Source: UBA8437 sp963933195 (lineage in GTDB: Bacteria; Planctomycetota; Planctomycetia; Planctomycetales; Planctomycetaceae). From it: a DNA stretch of 9,988 bases. The position numbers were made by a program, and so were the translations under genes. Position 1 is the stretch's first letter; each line of letters opens with the position of its first letter. Location of the stretch: contig CAWVUS010000198.1 of the NCBI GenBank assembly GCA_963933195.1, forward strand, positions 1 to 9,988, written 5' to 3'. Under the pieces are notes generated by a model that worked only from the letters and a program-made list of their open reading frames with translations, searched no databases and was not told the DNA's origin. Shown one piece after another: positions 7,767-9,988 of the stretch.

Positions 7767-8903
7767 ATGGAATTCCAGACACGTTGTGTCCACGTCGGTG
7801 TCGACAAGGACTCGGCCTACCTCAGTGCCACCACACCGATCTATCCGACCTCGACGTTTCGTTGGGATGATCTCGAGACGAATCGGGGTTTTGACTACAC
7901 CCGCAGCGGAAACCCGACCCGCCAGGCACTGGAGGAGAACATTGCGTCGTTGGAAGGTGGGACCGATTGTCGTGCCACCTCCACGGGCATGTCAGCGATT
8001 ACCGCTACGGCGTATCTCTTCCAGTCGGGTGATCACATCATCGCGGGCAAGGACATCTACGGGGGCACGTATCGCCTGTTCGCCGATATCCTGGCCCACC
8101 AGCACCTGGAGTTCACGTTTGTTGACATGATGGATCTCGACGCGATCCGTGCTGCGGTGCGGCCGGAGACACGGGGGATCTGGATCGAGACTCCCAGCAA
8201 TCCGTTGTTGCACGTGACCGACATGGCGGCGGTGTGCGAAATTGCCGGTGACGCGGGTGCGATCACGATCGCTGACAACACGTTCTGTTCGCCCTACCTG
8301 CAGCGGCCTTTCGAGCACGGTGTCGACGTCGTGATGCATTCGACCACCAAGTACCTCAACGGTCACTCCGACGTTGTTGGCGGGTGCGTGGTGACACGTC
8401 ACCAACAGCACGCCGAGCGGATCGCCTACATCACCAATGCGCTGGGCCTGGCCTGTTCTCCTTTCGATGCCTGGTTGGTGCTGCGTGGCATCAAGACACT
8501 GGGCCCACGGATGGAGGCACATCAACTGGCGGCCCAGGCGGTGGCCGAGATGCTCGAATCACACTCCCGGGTGAATCGGGTCTACTATCCCGGCCTGTCC
8601 AGCCATCCGGGCCACGAACTGGCGGCCCGTCAGCAGGACGGATTCGGAGCGATGTTGAGTTTCGAAGTGGAGGGTGGTCGCGAGATGGCCGAACGTGTCC
8701 TGACCCGGACCGGTTTGTTCCAACTGGCCGAGTCGCTGGGAGGAGTCGAGTCGTTGATTTCCTATCCCGAGACGATGAGCCACGCGTCGATGGACGAACC
8801 GGCTCGCCGGGCCGCGGGGATCACCGATGGTACGCTGCGAGTCAGTTGCGGGATTGAACACCCGGAGGACCTCTGTGCGGACCTGGACAAGGCACTGGCA
8901 TGA
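7767..8903 (+). CDS. metB: Cystathionine gamma-synthase / gamma-lyase, MetB type
   Basis: This cytoplasmic PLP enzyme of transsulfuration has 378 aa, close to the family length. It either joins activated homoserine and cysteine into cystathionine (synthase) or cleaves cystathionine (gamma-lyase). The PLP lysine is K195 in STTKYLNGHSD. DYTRSGNPTR supplies the phosphate-binding Tyr/Arg, ETPSNPLL and ADNTF hold the cofactor, and SLGGVESLISYP carries the glutamate typical of the gamma-branch. GGTYRLF resembles E. coli MetB more than typical gamma-lyases, so I lean to synthase, but the two are hard to separate by sequence. ATG 7767 has only a weak GGAA-type ribosome site. Two gamma-family enzymes of different subclass side by side (this and the one at 6132-7655) suggest either redundancy or forward and reverse transsulfuration. 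Confidence 0.88.
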   Translation: MEFQTRCVHVGVDKDSAYLSATTPIYPTSTFRWDDLETNRGFDYTRSGNPTRQALEENIASLEGGTDCRATSTGMSAITATAYLFQSGDHIIAGKDIYGGTYRLFADILAHQHLEFTFVDMMDLDAIRAAVRPETRGIWIETPSNPLLHVTDMAAVCEIAGDAGAITIADNTFCSPYLQRPFEHGVDVVMHSTTKYLNGHSDVVGGCVVTRHQQHAERIAYITNALGLACSPFDAWLVLRGIKTLGPRMEAHQLAAQAVAEMLESHSRVNRVYYPGLSSHPGHELAARQQDGFGAMLSFEVEGGREMAERVLTRTGLFQLAESLGGVESLISYPETMSHASMDEPARRAAGITDGTLRVSCGIEHPEDLCADLDKALA

Positions 8904-8960
8904 CCGACGGGCGTGGCCCCCGGTTTGAATTTCGCTGGCCCGGCGCGGTAGCCTAGGCCT

Positions 8961-8997
8961 GTCGCGTGTGATACCGCGCGGTCACGACGTGTTTTTT
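8961..8997 (+). terminator. Possible terminator after the metB-type gene
   Basis: A GC-rich imperfect hairpin (GTCG at 8961-8964 with CGAC at 8985-8988, core CC-GCGC-GG at 8974-8981) is followed by six T (8992-8997). The stem has bulges. It could instead be a leader structure of the selenoprotein gene, whose ribosome site begins seven bases after the T-run. A weak promoter-like pair (TTGAAT 8925-8930, TAGCCT 8949-8954, 18-base spacer) precedes it, which leaves both readings open. Confidence 0.35.
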
Positions 8998-9017
8998 CTA
9001 CCCGAGGAGATCCCACC

Positions 9018-9560
9018 ATGAAGATTCTGGCCATGCTGGCCGCTGGAGCGATGCTGGGCGTGTTCGCCGATTCGGCGTCGGCCGCCGAGGCTCCGATGCT
9101 CAAGAAAGGTGACGCTGCTCCCAATTTCACTCTCAAGGGCAGCGATGGAAAAACCTACAAGTTGTCCCAGTTCAAGGGCAAGAAGGCGGTGGTTGTGGCC
9201 TGGTTCCCCAAAGCCTTCACCGGTGGCTGAACCAAGCAGTGCAAGTCGTTCGGTACGAGCGGCAAAGAACTGAAGAAGTTCAACGTGGCCTACTTCACCG
9301 CCAGTTGTGACACGGTGGAATTGAACACCAAGTTCGCCAAGTCACTGGAAGTCGACTACCCGATTCTCAGCGATCCTGGCAAGAAGGTCGCCCGGGCTTA
9401 CGGCGTGGTGACTGACAAGCGACAGGTTCCGTTCCGTTGGACCTTCTACATTGGCAAGAATGGAAAAATCCTGAAGGTCGATCGCAAGGTCAAAGCGGCC
9501 ACCGATGGCACGACAGCGGCGGCGACTCTGAAAGCCCTGGGAGTTGACGCGTCCAAGTGA
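9018..9560 (+). CDS. Exported selenocysteine-containing peroxiredoxin (AhpC/TSA-like), in-frame TGA
   Basis: This is a thiol/selenol peroxidase that reduces peroxides in the cell envelope. ATG 9018 has GAGGAG at 9004-9009, eight bases upstream. Residues 1-22 form a Sec signal peptide (MKILAMLAAG through SASA|AEA). GDAAPNFTLKGSDGK is the classic peroxiredoxin opening. TGA 9228-9230 falls at residue 71, exactly the peroxidatic Cys position of the invariant PxxxTxxC motif: P64, T68, U71. The same frame continues without another stop to TGA at 9558-9560. It keeps C75 (possible resolving Cys, U+4), DYPILSDPGKKVARAYGV, and the catalytic Arg140 in VPFRWTFYI. Total 180 aa including Sec, which is normal for the family. 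Both halves are intact, and a SECIS-like hairpin follows the TGA, so decay or sequencing error is less likely. Gene callers will split this into a 70-aa piece and a 91-aa piece starting at 9285. Confidence 0.88.
9228..9272 (+). promoter_or_regulatory. Sec UGA codon and bacterial SECIS-like hairpin in the peroxiredoxin mRNA
   Basis: Directly after the UGA, nested pairings form an imperfect hairpin. The outer stem is CAGU (9237-9240) with ACUG (9269-9272). A middle GC/GC pair (9241-9242 / 9259-9260) is followed by an AAG bulge. The apical stem is UCGU (9246-9249) with ACGA (9255-9258), closing a UCGGU loop. The loop contains GG at 9252-9253, 21 bases after the UGA. A short apical loop with G residues about 16-37 bases downstream of UGA is the known arrangement for SelB recognition in bacteria. 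The pairing is by eye; no folding energy was computed. Confidence 0.62.
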
Positions 9561-9580
9561 CGACTTGTGGGGTTCGTTTC

Positions 9581-9635
9581 ACACCGATCACCGATCCGGG
9601 GCTGTCCCCGGGATTGGTTGATCGGTGTTTTTATT
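9581..9635 (+). terminator. Strong intrinsic terminator after the peroxiredoxin gene
   Basis: A long hairpin starts 21 bases after the stop. A-CACCGATCA (9581-9590) pairs with TGATCGGTG-T (9619-9628), CCGATCC (9591-9597) with GGATTGG (9611-9617), and GGGG (9598-9601) with CCCC (9606-9609), around a 4-base loop with single-base bulges. Five T follow (9628-9632), then ATT. This is a canonical Rho-independent terminator and marks the true end of the peroxiredoxin transcript downstream of the in-frame TGA. Confidence 0.85.
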
Positions 9636-9656
9636 GTGTTCTGGTGACCGGGTCTC

Positions 9657-9686
9657 TCGACAACGCTGCCGTGAAGCGGATAGAAT
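9657..9686 (+). promoter_or_regulatory. Sigma-70-like promoter for the second selenoprotein gene
   Basis: TCGACA (9657-9662) and TAGAAT (9681-9686) each match five of six consensus positions with an 18-base spacer. They lie between the preceding terminator and ATG 9749, leaving a leader of about 55 bases. The position supports separate transcription of the two selenoprotein genes. Confidence 0.55.
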
Positions 9687-9748
9687 CGCGTTCAGCAGTA
9701 GCCGTGGAGTTACTGGGTCCCGTACAAGTCGCGATGGAGGAACGAGAG

Positions 9749-9988
9749 ATGAACCGTATGTTGGTTTCGTCTGCAGCGTTGCTGATCGTGGCGGTGGCCG
9801 TTTCGGAAGCAGCAGATGTTAAGTCCGGACTTCGTCCAGGCCAAGGTGTTCAGGCGTTCAACGTCCAGGACATCACCGGCCCGTTCGCCGGAAAAAAACT
9901 CTGCTATCGCTGACGCTATGGCAACCGTCCCGTGGTCGGCATTTTTACACGCACGATCACGGACAACTTGGCCGGTCTGGTCAAGCAA
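9749..9988 (+). CDS. Exported CxxU redox selenoprotein of planctomycete type (3'-partial), in-frame TGA
   Basis: ATG 9749 has GGAGG at 9736-9740, eight bases upstream. Residues 1-21 form a Sec signal peptide (MNRMLVSSAALLIVAVAV, cleavage near SEA|AD). The mature part has GLRPGQGVQAFNVQDITGPFAGK, then C52-Y-R-TGA55-R-Y-G-N-R-P-V-V. From memory, planctomycete homologues carry CYRCxYG-RPVV here, so the TGA at 9911-9913 replaces the second Cys of a CxxC and gives CxxU. The frame stays open for 25 more codons (VVGIFTRTITDNLAGLVKQ) to the window edge, with conserved-looking sequence. I infer a thioredoxin-like exported redox protein; its substrate is unknown. The gene is separated from the peroxiredoxin by a terminator and its own promoter. 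Conventional calling would end it at 9913 as a 54-aa peptide, or start it further upstream at 9557. Confidence 0.8.
9911..9942 (+). promoter_or_regulatory. Sec UGA codon and possible SECIS-like hairpin in the CxxU gene
   Basis: After the UGA, 9918-9926 (AUGGCAACC) pairs with 9934-9942 (GGUCGGCAU) at seven of nine positions, with two internal mismatches. It closes a 7-base loop (GUCCCGU) that begins with G at 9927. The loop G is only 13 bases beyond the UGA, slightly closer than usual, so this is weaker than the hairpin in the peroxiredoxin gene. An alternative GACG/CGUC pairing (9912-9915 / 9926-9929) involving the UGA itself also exists. Confidence 0.42.

Noticed and set aside
9018..9230. 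A 70-aa truncated pseudogene of a peroxiredoxin
   Set aside because: Only one stop interrupts the gene. It falls precisely on the catalytic-Cys codon, the downstream half is undamaged, and the neighbouring gene shows the same pattern.
9285..9560. A separate 91-aa gene with a GTG start (AYFTASCDTVE onward)
   Set aside because: It lacks a ribosome site, begins in the middle of the peroxiredoxin fold, and is in the same frame as the upstream part across the TGA. It is the C-terminal half of the selenoprotein.
9557..9913. A 118-aa ORF starting right at the end of the peroxiredoxin
   Set aside because: Its first half runs through the strong terminator hairpin and the promoter. ATG 9749, with GGAGG and a signal peptide, is the sensible start.

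Overview
The window is high-GC DNA with signs of a planctomycete-like bacterium. These are a Tat-exported amidohydrolase, a thioredoxin/trypsin-like fusion, a fungal-type cystathionine gamma-synthase homologue, and a small exported protein with the CYRx-RYGNRPVV motif that I associate with planctomycetes. Shine-Dalgarno strength varies from gene to gene. The taxonomic reading is inference from gene content, because no rRNA or marker gene is present.

Layout. Positions 1-535 hold the end of an unrecognised gene and a small hypothetical gene just behind it (+). A HlyD-type membrane-fusion protein lies convergent to these at 554-1729 (-). A 384-base divergent spacer with two clear inverted repeats precedes a Tat-exported, L-fuconolactonase-like amidohydrolase at 2114-3115 (+). 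Next is a secreted thioredoxin-fold plus trypsin-like protease fusion at 3356-5062 (+), whose signal-peptide region contains a run of nine G. Then comes a sulfur amino-acid block: cysK at 5172-6110 (+) with a good promoter, a fungal-type cystathionine gamma-synthase homologue at 6132-7655 (-), and a MetB-type cystathionine gamma-synthase/lyase at 7767-8903 (+), divergent from it.

The main discovery is at the right end. Two consecutive genes for exported redox proteins each carry an in-frame TGA where a catalytic cysteine is expected. The peroxiredoxin at 9018-9560 reads through TGA 9228-9230 and gives the family motif PxxxTxxU, with the catalytic Arg and the rest of the fold in the same frame downstream. 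The next gene, from 9749 and running off the window, reads C-Y-R-TGA-R-Y-G-N-R-P-V-V, a CxxU redox motif. Each TGA is followed by a plausible bacterial SECIS-like hairpin; the first is convincing and the second weaker. I read both as selenoproteins that standard gene calling would truncate or split. They appear to be separately transcribed: a strong intrinsic terminator (9581-9635) and a good promoter (9657-9686) lie between them.

Taken together, the right half makes cysteine (CysK) and cystathionine (the two gamma-family PLP enzymes), and it also encodes exported thiol/selenol redox proteins. The SelA/SelB/SelC/SelD machinery needed for selenocysteine is not in this window and must be sought elsewhere in the genome.
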